From assembly GCA_037074615.1 (NCBI GenBank), contig CM073518.1, forward strand, positions 8,928,001-8,992,000: a stretch of DNA of 64,000 nucleotides, written 5' to 3'. Positions 18,911 through 32,217 of the stretch are shown here, one piece after another (the first letter of the stretch is position 1; every line of letters starts with the position of its first letter). The notes beneath the pieces were generated by a model. That model saw only the letters and a program-made list of their open reading frames with translations, did not search any database and had not been told where the DNA came from. Source of the stretch: Leucaena leucocephala (Eukaryota > Streptophyta > Magnoliopsida > Fabales > Fabaceae). The position numbers were made by a program, and so were the translations under genes.

Positions 18911-21900
18911 TGTAATATCCCAATTTTCAGGCCAGAGATTTAGTACGTAGCCTGAAATAGATATATCCCTTTGAGCAGAAGTCCCAAAAACATACAGAGG
19001 GATTTTAGGGACTAAACTGCAAATAAGTGAAAGTTTAGGGACTTATGTGTAAATAGTGAGAGTCCCTAGGGATATGATGGCCATTTATGCAAAGAAAGGG
19101 ATTAAATTGCAAAAGAAAGAAAATGAAGGGGCTTAAGTGCAATTATGGAAAGTATAAAGCCAAAAAGGAAAAGTAGACAAAAAGGTGGGGTCCTTAAGTG
19201 TAATTTTAGCCAAATAAAAAGGGACTTAATTGAAAAGAAGAAAAGTTCCTTGGGGCTAAAGTGTAATTAAAGAAAGTCAGGCCGGAAGTGGTTTGGACTG
19301 TCCGAAAGCATTTCAGTCCCAGATTTCACCGGTAGAGAGAGCAAGTGACGCTCGGTAATCTGGCTTAATACAGGAATTTTTCAAGACTCCAGATAGCCAG
19401 AATTGATCTGATAGTCCAAAAGATAAAAATTCCTACCGGATATCCTAGAAATCAGATGTAAGTGAGAAAATACAGGATGATGCGTCCTTATGGGGCGGAT
19501 GTCGGGAAACTGACAAAATACCGATAGGAGGCCTGTAGAAAAAGTTATTCGCAAATTAGAAAATCCAGACGGGAGTGTGAGGCCTCCGGGTATCCGATAG
19601 GGAGATTTATCTGTATTTGAAAAGGGACTGAATGAGTTCGGATGACCTCAGTCAGATGACTGATATGACTCACAGGGATGCCTGAACACCGCAGGCCAGT
19701 GTATCGGACAGAAGGAGCCGGTGTCCGGATATGTGTATAAACGGCGAATAATAGATAAAATATTCAATAATCATTGACAAGGGAGGATTCCTCGTAATGC
19801 GTGCCATGAAGGTAATAGACCCTGAGAGGCCCAATAATGGCACCAACAAAGGCCCAGTAAGACCCTTGGACTGATAGGTGGGCCAGTGTCCGGCAGAACC
19901 CCGAAAAAGTGTGAAATTACGAAAATGCCCCTGTGTTGTATTAAAGGGTAATAGAGGAATGGAGGGCATTTTGGTCATTTTGGACGGGCCCAGGAGCCAA
20001 GGCACCTACAGATAAAGTTACTTAGACTCAGTATATGCCCTGACAGAGTACAGAAGGGTGTAAAATGATGATTTTACCCTTAGGATTAAAATAGTGCAAG
20101 AAAGGGCACCCAAGGGTATTTTGGTAATTTGCCAAGGGATGTTTCTTGGGAATCGAGCCATCAGAGTACTTGGGCTTGATCAGGATCCAAGATAACATTC
20201 CCAGAGCCCAAAAACGTAGGCCCAGTGATATGTGGGAAAAAGTGGCATTAAAATACTATTTGAATGCTGTTTCAATAAAGTAAAGTTACTTGGTCGGCAC
20301 GATAACCGAGGAGGTGATCAGATAAAGTCCTGGACTTATCTGGATAGCATTGGAAGGCGTGAAAGGTCCCTTCTAGATGCCACATGGCGTCATATTAGAG
20401 GGAGAAGAAAAGTTAAGGACATGTGACATAATCTTAGCTGGTGAGTCCAGTTTATGGGAAATCGGACCGGACCGGTACTGGATTGGACTGGAACTACTGA
20501 GTCAGCTGATGAGGTGTCCAAGAAGCTTGCAATTTTTCCATGTGAGAAATGTACATGATGAGGTGTCCCATGAGGTGGCTTTGAGATGATGTCATGCATG
20601 ATGCAGTAAAAGGAATAAAAGAAAATAGGAAATTCCGGAAAAATCAGGACCACAGGATCAGATGGCTTCAAAATTATGGAAATGCCATTGAAGGAAACTA
20701 TAAATACCCCCCCCATTCATTCATATGCCACGGCCAAGGAGCCTTTAAGAGAGAGGGGAAGTGCTAGAGAGAGAAAGTGAGAGGAAGAAAGAAAGAAAGG
20801 AAGGAAGTTCTGGCGGAGCTGGAAGCAGTATAGAGATAGTAGAGCTCTGCTAACTCTTGAGGTAGTAACTAATCCTAGCTTTTATGTAATGGCTTTGTGA
20901 TTTGTTGTGCTATTGTTTGGTTGGATTGTTGTCTTATATGTTATGTCTGAAGCTCTGCTATAATGCTATGATCATATGTTATTAAGCATGGAAGCACGCG
21001 GCATACTTATCTGTACACAATCACAAGCAAGCACTGTCACTCTACATTACATATATTGTTATGATTGTTGCTACTGAGATTCCCCGAATCTCATCCCAAT
21101 AAGTAAACCATTACAGGGGAGGTTATGTCAAAGTGAATTTTGGGAATTTTAGGAGACGCCGTTATGCTGCCGAAATTATGACAAGATGGCAATAGTAGAG
21201 AAAGGAGCTGATACGTACTGTGTACGTAGGTACTGTCTAAGGAGGCTGGAAGTGAGTGGACCTAGCCGGTTCATCCAGTCTTTCCTGGGTACTTACGTAG
21301 AATGGTAGTTCTCACGGGAATTACCGAATCGGTACAAGATCAGTTACTTTCTGAAGATGAAGCGTAGCGATTATGCTGCCGAATTTTAGGCAAGAAATGA
21401 TGTAATAGAAATATGAGGATTTCATACATGCCCTGATGTATAATGACTTATTATTTAATAAAGATATTGTTTGGCATGTTTGACTGATATATGATGGATG
21501 TATGCATATGTATGCAAAGTTGATTGCTGGAAATTACCACTATGAACAGTAACACATGGTGACAAGGTCATGTTTGATAAATGATTAAAAATAGTAAATG
21601 GATGAATAAATGTATAAAATTTTTATGGTAAATATTAGACATACCAAGCTTTAATTTTATATATAAAACATTTCATTTGGATGTCTACACATGAATATAT
21701 TGGGACTAGAATGCTGGATTCAGGAGAAAAATGTTGGATGAACAGTATAGTTGTGATGTTGACTGACGTTGACTCGGTCAATTCATGGTCAACGAGTTAT
21801 TGTTTCCTGAAATATAATTTAGTTAGCTTCAATTAGCAATTGGAACCACTTCATTTCGATTTTTCTATAATTATTTATGATTTTTCAAAGTCAGGTCACT

Positions 21901-22036
21901 CATCTGGAATTTTCATAGTGAACAGTACTCGATAAGAGTAAAACTCCAGATTGAGAAATTGGACTTCAATGACCTTGAAAGTGGTTCTAAATGCTACCAA
22001 ATGGTCCCTAAGACATACGAAAGTAAGGATGTTTCA
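18911..22036 (+). repeat. 3' LTR of element A
   Basis: The 3,126-bp LTR is nearly identical to the 5' LTR but longer by two segments (near 19,480-19,565 and 19,868-19,915) that the solo LTR at 33015 also has, so they are ancestral. The TATA box is at 20698-20706. The candidate intron runs 20862-21116, with hairpin TGAGATTC-CCC-GAATCTCA at 21075-21093; the loop is one base shorter than in the 5' LTR while both stem arms are unchanged. It ends GGATGTTTCA at 22036, followed by the duplication TTGTG. Confidence 0.92.
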
Positions 22037-23767
22037 TTGTGCATCATGAATGATTAATCTCATGTCTTTAGTTTAATATTCATGCAATCTTGTCATGGTG
22101 ATTGATTAGGGTGAGGAAGCCAGATGAAAGGATTTTGAGCCTCTAACATACACTCATTTACATTGTGTGACACCATCTAGTTTGGTAACTTTGTAGAACT
22201 TGTCTCAATCCTTGACTCAAAACCACATTAGCTCCTTGGAATTGTGAAAATGATAAGGGTATTTCTTTCAAAACCCTTTTGACCAAACAGTAGCCAAATA
22301 AAAATTAAATCATTTGCTTTAATCCCTTGAGACCTTCACTTTCTCTTAAAATTCTATCCTTGATTAATGAATGTTGTACAAGATAGTTGTTGCTGCAGTA
22401 AGTCTTTAATTATGAAATAATTAAGTGCAATCACTTATTGAATATTTGAACTCCAATGTTAGTGCTATCTAGCTCAATAGTTAAAAAAACAAAGAGAAAA
22501 TAAGAAGAAAAAGAAAGAAAGAAAAGAGAAAGAAGAGATAGACCAGATGACAAGATGTGATATTCAACTTGTATGAAGGAAGTTAGTTTATGACTTGTGA
22601 TTTTCTGCAGTTGCACAATTGGAACTGTGATCAAAAATTAAAATAGCTTGAAGAAGTAAGATAATGTGCAGTATTTCATTAATCATTGATATGCATTTCC
22701 ATTTCATCATGTAGCCTTTCCAATATTACAACCTAATAAAGACCCTTTGATTCACAACCCTTGTAGCATTTAGTGGTAAAGATGTAGGATGGTTACAAGC
22801 CTATGGGAAGCCTAAGCTAGATGGTTGAGTAAAATTACCTTGATAAGAGAGTGAGTTAAACACTATAACTTTTGAGGAAATCTCAACCTAGTTCTTACTA
22901 TGATTTAATTACATGAGTTAAATTCTTTGATTGATATGAGATTAGTTTGTTCTATTGCCAATTGAAGGAAAAATATTAATAATTAAAAATGCTTATGTTG
23001 AATCTGTTGTGGCCAATTTTGCTGAACATGTGTGTTTCAATTTCAATTTTGATCCATAATTTTGCTCGGAGTGCAAAAGCTAAGTGTGGAAGAATTGATA
23101 AACTTTTAATTGTATTGATTTTAGTATGTTTAAAGAAAGTTTTATTATTGATTTTATCCCCATTTATGAATATTTTGAGCAATTAATAAAAAAATAAAAA
23201 TGGAACAAGTAGAAATTAATTGATATGATTTTAGTGATTAATTGGATAAATAATCTATTAAATTTCCATTATAGGAATGTAGTAACCAATCAACAGATTT
23301 AGTGGAGGTTAGTTGACAGCTGGACAAGAGAAGATTTAAGCATGTGCTAGAGGGGAGAAGTTAATAAATTGAGCATGTGCTGGACTGAACAAGTGGGCTA
23401 ACAGAATCATATGGAATTGAGGAGCTGATAACAGAAGCAAGTGGGGGAATTCACACATGTGCTGTAACAGAGCAGAATCCCACACATCTAGATAACTTTC
23501 ATCACACACATAAACAATTCCACATGCATTCACTTCTGAACCCATTCCACTATCACACAATCTGCCACCTCTCTCATATCTTTCACGTAGCATATATAAC
23601 TCACACCATTTGACTTCACAGCATTCATTCATCCCATAATCCATACACCAGCCATCATTCACTTCTCACTATTCACGCATTATACACACTTCGGGACCTC
23701 ACATCCTTCATTCACTCCACACATCTAACTCTATACACATCATCCATGCCATAGCACTCTCTCTCTC
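22037..23767 (+). mobile_element. Athila-type 3' region, continued
   Basis: The sequence resumes after element A. AAGTGTGGAAGAATTGATAA at 23081-23100 resembles the post-pol Athila region. The part from about 23,300 on, with CACAC-rich and CATTCA-rich stretches and AAGTGGGGGAATTCACAC near 23,430, may be the start of the Athila 3' LTR, but I cannot fix its border. No coding frame is supported. It is interrupted at 23768 by a solo LTR. Confidence 0.5.
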
Positions 23768-25457
23768 TGTCACATCCTCACTTTTCTAACTTCATCTTCT
23801 CCAAACCAGTACCCTGTTATGTTTGGAAAAGGTAGGGGTGAGATTTCAGGGGAAATCTCAGTAGAAAACGGTACCATTCAATGCATACAAGATGAATTCA
23901 AGTGCATGAAATGTCTCATTTATCTTTCTTTAGCTTCCATTTGCATACTATCATGCTCCATGCCTATCACTACTATGCATAACCATAAACTCATAATGGG
24001 CAGAGCATATATCATTCATCATCATCATCACATATTATAATCATATTAACACACAAGCATATACATCAAGCATATAAGAATGGGTAGGTTCACTACTTGT
24101 CAAGCAGCTTTTCCTTAATCCTTAACCTTTGCTCTGAGGTTCCATCTTTTCATAGGTCAGAACCTATACATAGCATAATAATATTCATTATTATCTTATC
24201 CAGCATAACTCTACTTAATTGAGGCTTATCCTGAGGTAATACCCTATTCTGACAATCCACTAACTTTCTTTTTATCCACGGCTAACCTTATAAAGAGAGA
24301 TATTTCTCTATTCTACCTATTAAATTTATAAGAACAATTATCTAATTTATTAGAGCAGGGACTAAAATAAATTACTTACCTTATTCCTAAGCTCGTCGAG
24401 TCCCTAAGCTCCTTGGATTGCTCCTAGCTTAGCCAGAACTCCTTCTTTCTCTTTCTTTCTTTCTCTCTCTTTCTCCTTCTCTATCTTATTTTCTCTCCTT
24501 TCTTGGCTCTTGGCTGTGGAATAAAATGGAGGGAGGGGTAGGGTATTTATAGTTGAAGCAAAGTGAAATGGATGGTCCAGATTGGATCACGATGAACGGC
24601 TCAGATCGCTCAGCTTCCTCAAGAAGCTTAGCCTGCATCATCATGATGACATCATCATCCTCAATGACTCATCAAAGTTACATCATCAAGGGACACCTCA
24701 CATGCTTAGGTGGCCCAATGGTGGGGCCCTTGGGACACCTCACCAGCTGACTCAGCGCTTCCATAGAATTCCAGAGTCTCTTTCCCAGAATAAACAGCTA
24801 AGATCGTACCATGTGTCTTTAGCTTTTTCTCTTTTCCTAAACTCATGCCATGTGGTATCTTGTGGGTCCTATGAGGTCACCTTTCATGCCACCTCATAGT
24901 TTCTGGATAACCCTTAAGCTTCATCTGATCATTTTCCCCAGTTTTATTTCCAACCGGTTACTTTACTTTCCTATTGAACATGTTTAGTCGCTTCCTCTTA
25001 CTCCTCTATATTCCTTCAGTGCGACCAACTATCCCCTTGTCGTAACCAATATCTTTTATGTTCAGTAGTCACGACCACATTACCATTTAGTCGCGACCAC
25101 ATCACTATTTAGTCGTGACCAAGCCCCATTTTGTCTATTTGTCGCAACCCACAATATCCTTCCGTCGCAACTAACATTTTCTGTGAACATTCGTCGCGAC
25201 CATAATATTTTCTCGTCGTGACTAAACTAAACAAATCTCATCTTTCCAACCTTTAACCTTCACGCTTTCCTAAAAAGGCCATTACACCATAGGGACTTTC
25301 ACTATTTACATATAAGTCCTTACAATTTTACTTACTTGCAGTTTAGTCCATCAAAAATCCTCTGTATGTTTCTAGGACTTCTGCTCAAATGGGTTTGGTA
25401 GCCTATCTATTTTAGGCTACTTTCTGAGTCTCTGGGCCTAAAAATTGGGATATTATA
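23768..25457 (-). mobile_element. Gypsy solo LTR, family C
   Basis: The 1,690-bp segment is flanked by the perfect duplication CTCTC (23763-23767 and 25458-25462). Its ends are TGTCACATCC and GGGATATTATA, the last base pair having changed from the canonical CA. Minus-strand features in order are U3 with a GTCGCGAC cluster (25,226-24,985), TATA box (24552-24544), purine-rich leader, perfect donor AAG|GTAAGT (24379), hairpin TGAGATTTC-AGGG-GAAATCTCA (23839-23860, as read on plus) and acceptor ATAACAG (ends 23814). It is closely related to the solo LTR at 30510. Confidence 0.88.
24985..25226. repeat. GTCGCGAC array in family C LTR, decayed
   Basis: About ten motif copies occur. Two are exact GTCGCGAC, and the others include GTCACGAC, GTCGTGAC twice, GTCGCAAC twice, GTCGTAAC and AGTGCGAC. 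Spacing and U3 position are like the array at 7525. Confidence 0.82.
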
Positions 25458-25588
25458 CTCTCCACCTCTATTTTCTCTCTCTTTCATGTGTAACTTTCCT
25501 CTATTCTAAGCACTAGAACCACAGGAAAGTTCAGTCTTCATCTTCATCTTCTCTTTCTATATTCACCATGACTGCTGCTAGTTTTACT
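25458..25588 (+). other. Start of tandem unit, copy 1 (left piece)
   Basis: CTCTCCACCTCTATTTTCTC and what follows match the beginnings of units 2 and 3 at 43196 and 47454. This piece is separated from the rest of copy 1 (39227 onward) by element B. It could be part of an Athila-type LTR. Confidence 0.7.
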
Positions 25589-28563
25589 TGTAACATCCTT
25601 ACTTTTGTACTTCTTAGAGACCATTCGGAAGCATTTAGAACCACTTACAAGACCTTGGATTTCCATTAGATAAATCTAGAATTTTTACTCTTCTCGAGTT
25701 ACTGTTCATATGATATTCCAGATTAGGCGACAAACTTCAAAAAATAATAATTAATTCTAGAAACATTAGAATGAAGTGGTTCAAATTCTACTCAAAGCTA
25801 ACATCCTAAAATTTAAGGAAAAAACAAGTTCCTGACCAAATACTTATCCAATTAATACAGTTTAATCATCAAAGATTACTGTTCATTTGGTCAAAAATTT
25901 TGAAAACAGATTCTGGTACCTAAATTTTGAAAATTTGTTCTCTTTGTAGAGACATCGAAATAAGGTGTTCTAGGTGTCAAAATGAAGCTTGACATGTTAA
26001 CTAAATGTCTGTAAAATCTCATACATTTATTCCATCATTTACTATTATTAATTATATCATAAACATTGTTGCTTAAATTGGTCATACAACATCATTACTT
26101 GCAACAATTCTTCACATAACATCATATAACATTTACATTGACCAATCCCTAACTCCTCTTCATACTTCTTCATCCTCTATCATCATTCATAAACCTGTTG
26201 GGATTGGGATTACATGGAGAGGTGAGATTTTTGGGGAAATCTCAGTAGCAAACGGTACTAAACAATGCATGTATTAATATAAATACTTGTGCTTGCTTAT
26301 GAAAGTGTTAACATTGTGTACTGTGCATGCTTCAATGTATCATATGAAATACAATTGGCCAAAGTAATCATAGAAACAGAGCTTCAATCATATACACATA
26401 TGCGCATAATTTAACAAAGCCATAGCACAACTAAGCATAACATTCAATACATACATGTTTAGGATAAGTTTACTACCTCACATGCTTGACTTTTCTCTTA
26501 CTTAAGCTTTGCCTCTTTCTTCTTACTTCTCTTTGATGCGTGGCTGCCTCTTTGGAGTCCACAACCAATCCTAACATAACATTACCATCCATTCATTACG
26601 ATCTAGCTTTCTTGAACATTGAGCTTACTTAATTATATTAACTTTCCTTAATCTTTACTAATTGACTTGGCCCTTGAATCAATTGATGTCTTGACTTTAC
26701 CCTACATAATTTTATCTTTTGAATCCATTTATGAGCTTAGAATTATGAAATTCCAGCTCCCATACACTGTTCTAGACTGATATGAAAAATATACATAATC
26801 CTTCTAAAAATTCTCATTTTGATTCCAATGCTTCCAATACTTGTTTCTCTACTTTATCCCACACAACTTTTCATTTTAAAACCATAGGAAATATCAAAAT
26901 CATGAAATTTCAATCACTGTTCATACGAGTGAACAGTAACAGAGAAGAATTCCAAGAATTACAACTTTCAATTCCAATACTTCCATGGTTCAAAACCTAT
27001 CCAACCCTACACAAAATTATCATATCAATTCAATAGAAGCATTAGATCATTGAAATTTCATCTCCTTCTATCATGAACAGTGCAGACCGAAAGGTATCAT
27101 CCATGGCAAAGTCAAGAATATCAACTTGATTCAATAATCAATCATCTAACTAGCTTCTTTAAGCATCAATTTTATAGTTCTAACTTAATTTTCCTCTTCC
27201 TCCTTTAACTTTGAATTTTGTACAGCAACGGTTCCAAGGGAAGTTTCTAACCATTGAAACCTAAGTATCTTCCTTCCAAAACACTTATAAATAATCTAGG
27301 AAGGATCTCTTACCTTAGGTACTTGCTTAGGTGGCTTCTCCTTGATCTTATTTTGAGTTCTCTCTTAATTTTGGCATGGTTTCCCAAGGGTCCTCTAGGT
27401 GCACAAAATTGTGAAGGAGGAAGGGGGTATTTATAGCCAAAACTTTGACACCTTGGGTCCATAATATCCTCACTTGTCCTAATTGTTACAATGACCTAAT
27501 CTTGAACTTGATTGGTTGTATTTTGGATTAATTAACCTAAATCATCATTAGATTAATTCTTATATTTTTTTATTACATTTTAGCACATGGGATATTCTTC
27601 CTTTCCTCTTCTTGGTGCCATGTGTAAAGCTTGTGGGACTCACCATGTGCAAAACCCTAATTCACCTTTATCCTTTTTCTTTTCTTTTTCAAAAATTCAA
27701 AAAATATTCATTATTAGACTTGGGCTCCAAGATAACTTGTGGGACTTATTGGGCTGCCCTAAGACAAAATCTTGTGCCTCTTTTAGGTCCAATAGCTAAT
27801 TGGTACAAATCCCAATGTACTTCCCTTATACCAATATCCTTAAAATTAGCCTTATCTTGGAATAAATGCTAAACACCTCTTTTAATGGTTCTAACATTTT
27901 TATAAATTCATTCTAATACAAAATGAATTCTCTGCAAAGTTTCATAATTTTATGAAACCCAGAAGTCCTAATAAAAATTCCTTATGTTTCCTCAAAACCC
28001 TTTATCGGTGTTCGATTTTACCTTAAATTCTATAATTAATTCTACAGGACTCCTTTTTTACTTCTGTCAGTTTCATAAATCCTTATATTATTTATAAGAA
28101 TTTACTACCAAATTTCAACCAATTCTGAGGTCCAAAAAATACTGTACTAATTCCTCAATCTTCAAAAAATTTTATCAATTAATCAGGACCTCAAATCAAA
28201 ATTCTGTGTTACGTTAAACTAATCAGATTAATTTTCTCTATCTACTGGGAAAATTTGATACTAAGCTATTTCTGGGCATTTTTGGGCCTTTTCCGGCTCA
28301 ACTTTCCATAATTATCTTTTTGCCCCCTAAACTTTTAAAAATTACACTTTAGGCCCCTCAACTTTTCATAATTACACTTAATGGCCCAAAGTTTATGTCT
28401 ACTTAACATTTTGTATCATGGAACTTTTATACTTTTTAATTTAGTCCCTCTTCTTTAAACCTTCATCTACTCATTCTTTTCTTCTCTATTCATCATCACA
28501 ATCCTTTCCAAACCTCTTTCCTCTATCAGTATTATACCGATAAGGAAAAATTTTGATGTGACA
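25589..28563 (-). repeat. 3' LTR of element B
   Basis: The 2,975-bp LTR runs from TGTAACATCCTTACTTTTGT to AAAATTTTGATGTGACA as read on plus. On the minus strand it has TATA box CTATAAATA (27436-27428), donor candidate AAG|GTAAGAG (27313), a second GAG|GTAGTAAAC motif (near 26,475), a hairpin with arms TGAGATTT/AAATCTCA (26223-26244) and acceptor candidate CCCAACAG (ends 26195). A TATCGGTATAATACTGATA dyad lies just inside its start (near 28,530-28,548). The open frame at 26782-27036 recurs exactly in the other LTR and has no domain. Confidence 0.88.
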
Positions 28564-28598
28564 TTGCTACCCCCTTAAAATAAATTTCGTCCTCAAAA
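28564..28598 (-). promoter_or_regulatory. Polypurine tract region of element B
   Basis: The minus strand reads GAGGACGAAATTTATTTTAA then GGGGGTAGCAA directly before the LTR. It matches the element A signal at 18877-18910 and fixes the minus orientation. Confidence 0.85.
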
Positions 28599-30509
28599 TT
28601 TACTTAGCACCTTAGTCAACTATCTTGGATAGATATCCTTTTCTGCTTTATGACTAAGGATTAGGGTATCTATCCCTTATCTTTTATCTTGACATCGTAG
28701 CGAAGTGCTTTTAATATATATATACTCGTGAATTTTCATATCTTCACTATCATTACTCTTCTTTTATGAATTAACTCAATCAGAGTTGAACTTTACTTTA
28801 TTATGGTACTTGCTTACTTGTTATGCATCTATTTGTTTATGGACAACTCATTGTACTAGACTTGTGAGTAGTGTCCATTTTTTTCATATGAAACTCTCTC
28901 GAATATTACTGTATTCTGGAGTTTTCATCAACTACTCATCATACTTTCTAACTCATATCTCTCATTACTTATCTAAGTATCTAGCGAAATTCCTTAACAT
29001 CCGCAAAGCTTCATCTCTCTTTTCGTATAATCATATTTCTTTTTCTTAGAAACTCTGATCACTCTATTATTGCTCTTATAATCTATAATAATTTAGCATC
29101 ATATAGAGACAAGACTTATACAGTTATTATTTTCTTTACTTTACTGTTAAGTAGGAGCACATACTCTAACATGGCCAACATATTACAGGATTGTATACCT
29201 GCTCATGAATGCCAAACTCTAACATCGGAGCTCAAGCATTCCTTTCCTGAATATGCACAGCTCTAACACTAGGAGCTTGCACAGCTCTAACATTCAGAGC
29301 TTTAGCATATTTTACAAACATAACATAATGCCTGGCATTTCATGCAAGGAGTGAAAGCTCTCACTTGTTATTTCATCTATAACATAACATTCAGACATCT
29401 TATCCCTTTCAAAAAAAAAGAGCCTCTCTATCTGTTCATAAAATTAGCTATAAACCACCTCGTATTGTACTTCTCAATACACATTTCTCATTATGTATCA
29501 CATTACATGTTTCTCATAGTGTATCTCATAATGTACTTCTCAAGCCACATCATGGCATATCTTGCCAAATCTGGCTATATCATGATATATCTCACCCTTT
29601 CCTAATTTATCTTGCCTTATCATGACGTATCCTGAGATACCATAAGTCTAACATTCTCTTATGATTTTGCTAGTTTTTGAGAAAAATTTCTCTGAAGAAG
29701 ATCTTACTATTAAGTCTTTCTAACTTCCTCCTGACATAAAACTGTAATCTAAATCTTTCCTTTCAAATCCACTCTATTTGGACTTGACATAAGGATTCTA
29801 GTCCTTTACCGTTCATAACTCTTTCTAACTTTTCATAACTCTTTCTATTCTTTTGTACATATATGCCAAACTTATGTGGCATTTACAACCTTTTTCATTA
29901 CTTTCCAGGGATTACTCATCATTAGGTTACTCTGGCCTGAGCACCTTTCAATTAAACGTACTACTGGGTTAGGGCTAGGTTACCATATGGCTTTAAACTC
30001 TAGCATACTCTTTCTCATAGAACTATGCTCTACCTTTATTCTGCCTTAGACCCTCTTCTCTGGGTCTCTCTAGCCTTTTAATCTCTTTATCCTCATCTGG
30101 AAGATCTATCTACTCAAACTTTTCTATTCTCTGAACATATGGGGTTCTCTTCTCTATTCCTCAAGCATACTTCTATAAAACTTTGAATATTAGCACTCAA
30201 ATTTTAACCTAGACTCTGTCTTCGGTTAAGGGAAAACTAAGTTCAGTCTGTAGATAATATAGGCTATCTGAGAAAAACTATTATAAATAATTTTTCTGGA
30301 CGAGTTAATCAACTAGTGAAGCTTCCTTACCTTAACTTCGTCTTTGGTAATCATCTTCCCAAAGAGATACTACATTGTACTCATATCTTCATGGCTCATT
30401 ACTTTCCTTAGGCTAGGTTTAACTGCGACCTCGGGATCTAACTACGATCAACTGTAAGCCTCTTCAGAATCTAACTGCGACCCTGAAGCTGTTAGGATCT
30501 AACTGCGAC
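28599..30509 (-). mobile_element. Interior of element B, first part
   Basis: This is the reverse complement of element A's interior from about 18,870 down to 17,560. It has no open frame that continues. The inverted TCGCAGTTAGATC array occupies 30415-30509 (GATCTAACTGCGACC-type units) and is cut by the solo LTR at 30510. Confidence 0.75.
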
Positions 30510-32217
30510 TGAAACATCCTCCCTTTCCTAGCTTCATCTTCTCCAAACCAGTACCCTGTTATGTTTGGAAAAGGTAGGGGTGAGATTTTGGGGGAAATCT
30601 CAGTAGTAAACGGTACCATTCAATGCATACAAGATGAATGCAAGTGCATGATATGTGTTTCCTTTATCCTTCTTTAATTTTCATTTGCATACTTTCATGC
30701 TCTATGCCTATCACTATTATGCATAACCATCAACTCATAAAAAGGCAGAGCATACATCATCATCACCATCACATATCATAACCATATTAACACACAAGCA
30801 TATACATCAAGCATACAAGAATAGGTATGTCCACTACCTGGCATGCAGCTTTCTTTAACCTTTGATCTAAGGTTCCACCTTCTTATAGGTCAGAGCATAT
30901 ACATATCATAACAATATTTCATTATTATCTTATCCAGTATAACTCCACTTACTCAATCTTATCTTGAGATAATACCCCTATCCTGTTCATCCCCTAACTT
31001 TTTTTCTATCCACGGCTAACCTTATAGAGAGAGATTTTCCTCTATTCTGGCTACTGAAATCATAAGAATAATACTCTAATTTATTAGAGCAGGGACTAGA
31101 ATAAATTACCTTATTCCCAAGCTCTTTAAGCTGCTCCTAGCTTAGCCAGAACTCCTTCTTTCTCTTCCTTTCTCTCTTTCTCTTTCTCTCTCTTCTCTCT
31201 CTTCTCTCTACTTCTCCTCTTGCTCTTGGCGTGGAATGGAATGGCAAGGGGGTGGGGGTATTTATAGTGGAGGCAAAGTGGAATGGATGGCCCAGATCAA
31301 ATCTCGATGAATGGCTCAGATCGCTTGCTTCCTCAAGAAGCTTTGCTTGCATCATCTTGATGACATCACCATCCCCAATGACTCATCACTTATGACATCA
31401 TCAAGGGACACCTCACATGCTTAGGTGGCACCTTGGTAGGGCCTGGAGGACACCTCGTATGCTAACTCAGAGCTTCCAGAGAATTCCAGAGTCTTTTCAT
31501 GAATTAGCGGCTGAGATCATGCTACGTGCCTTTACCTTTTTCTACTTTTCCTCTTTCCTTTAACTCAATTCCATGAGGCATCTTGTGGGTCCCATGAGGA
31601 CACCTTTTCATGTCACCTCATGGTTCTGGATAAGCCTTTACTTTATCTTATCCTTTTCCTAGTTCTATCTCCAACCGGGTAACACTACTTTATTAAAATA
31701 TCATTTTAATCTCTCTTGGACCTTCATAACTCTTGGCCCACTTGATTCCTGGCGTCTAGCACCTCTTATATACAATAGTTACGACCTAACTAGCTCCCCA
31801 TCGCAACTTAACACCTTCTGTGTTTGTTAGTAGCGACCTCAACATTATTTAGTCGCGACATTATAACTTCTTAGTCGCAACCAGACTCATTTTGTCTATT
31901 AGTCGCGACCCACACACCTTTCAGTAGTGCCCAAACCTTTCTGTAAAACATAGTCGTGACTGAACTACTTCCTTGTCACGACCAAAGCGATCCACCCTTA
32001 ACTCTGCAACCTTTAACCTTTATATCCCCAAAATGGCCATTCTACCCCTTGGGACATTTACATATTTATATATAGGTCCTTATACCTTTGCTTACTCGCA
32101 GTGTAGTCCCTGAGAACCCTCTGAATGTCTCTGGAACTTCTGCTCAAAAAGGGGTTTGGTAGCCTCTCAAGTTCAGGCTATATCTGCGTCTCTAGGCCTA
32201 AAAATTGGGATGTTATA
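30510..32217 (-). mobile_element. Gypsy solo LTR, family C, nested in element B
   Basis: The 1,708-bp segment has ends TGAAACATCC and GGGATGTTATA, with flanking duplications GCGAC (30505-30509) and GTGAC (32218-32222) that differ by one CpG transition. Minus-strand features are a GTCGCGAC-type cluster (31,987-31,768), TATA box (31267-31259), purine-rich leader, donor candidates AAG|GTAATTT (31109) and CAG|GTAGTGG (30837), hairpin TGAGATTT/AAATCTCA (30581-30602) and acceptor ATAACAG (ends 30556). It is inserted within the repeat array of element B. Confidence 0.87.
31768..31987. repeat. GTCGCGAC array in second family C LTR
   Basis: About nine motif copies occur. Two are exact; the others include GTTACGAC, ATCGCAAC, GTAGCGAC, GTCGCAAC, GTCGTGAC and GTCACGAC. 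The position in U3 matches the array at 24985-25226. Confidence 0.8.

Larger units (their letters stand above)
11055..22036 (+). mobile_element. Complete non-autonomous gag-only gypsy element (element A, TR-GAG type)
   Basis: The 10,982-bp element has two long LTRs, canonical TG…CA ends and the perfect duplication TTGTG at 11050-11054 and 22037-22041. Between the LTRs are a Met-tRNA primer site, one gag gene, about 3.2 kb of noncoding interior and a polypurine tract. Protease, reverse transcriptase, RNase H and integrase are absent, so proteins would have to come from a relative. The leading GAGGACGAAAT and TTTAAGGGGGGTAG before the 3' LTR and the double zinc knuckle of gag fit the Tekay/Del chromovirus group. 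Six differences in roughly the first 420 aligned LTR bases suggest a fairly recent insertion. It lies in the Athila 3' region. Confidence 0.9.

Noticed and set aside
26782..27036. 84-codon frame found identically at 38392-38646
   Set aside because: Both lie at the same place in the two LTRs of element B. Identity reflects LTR replication, not a gene, and no domain is seen.
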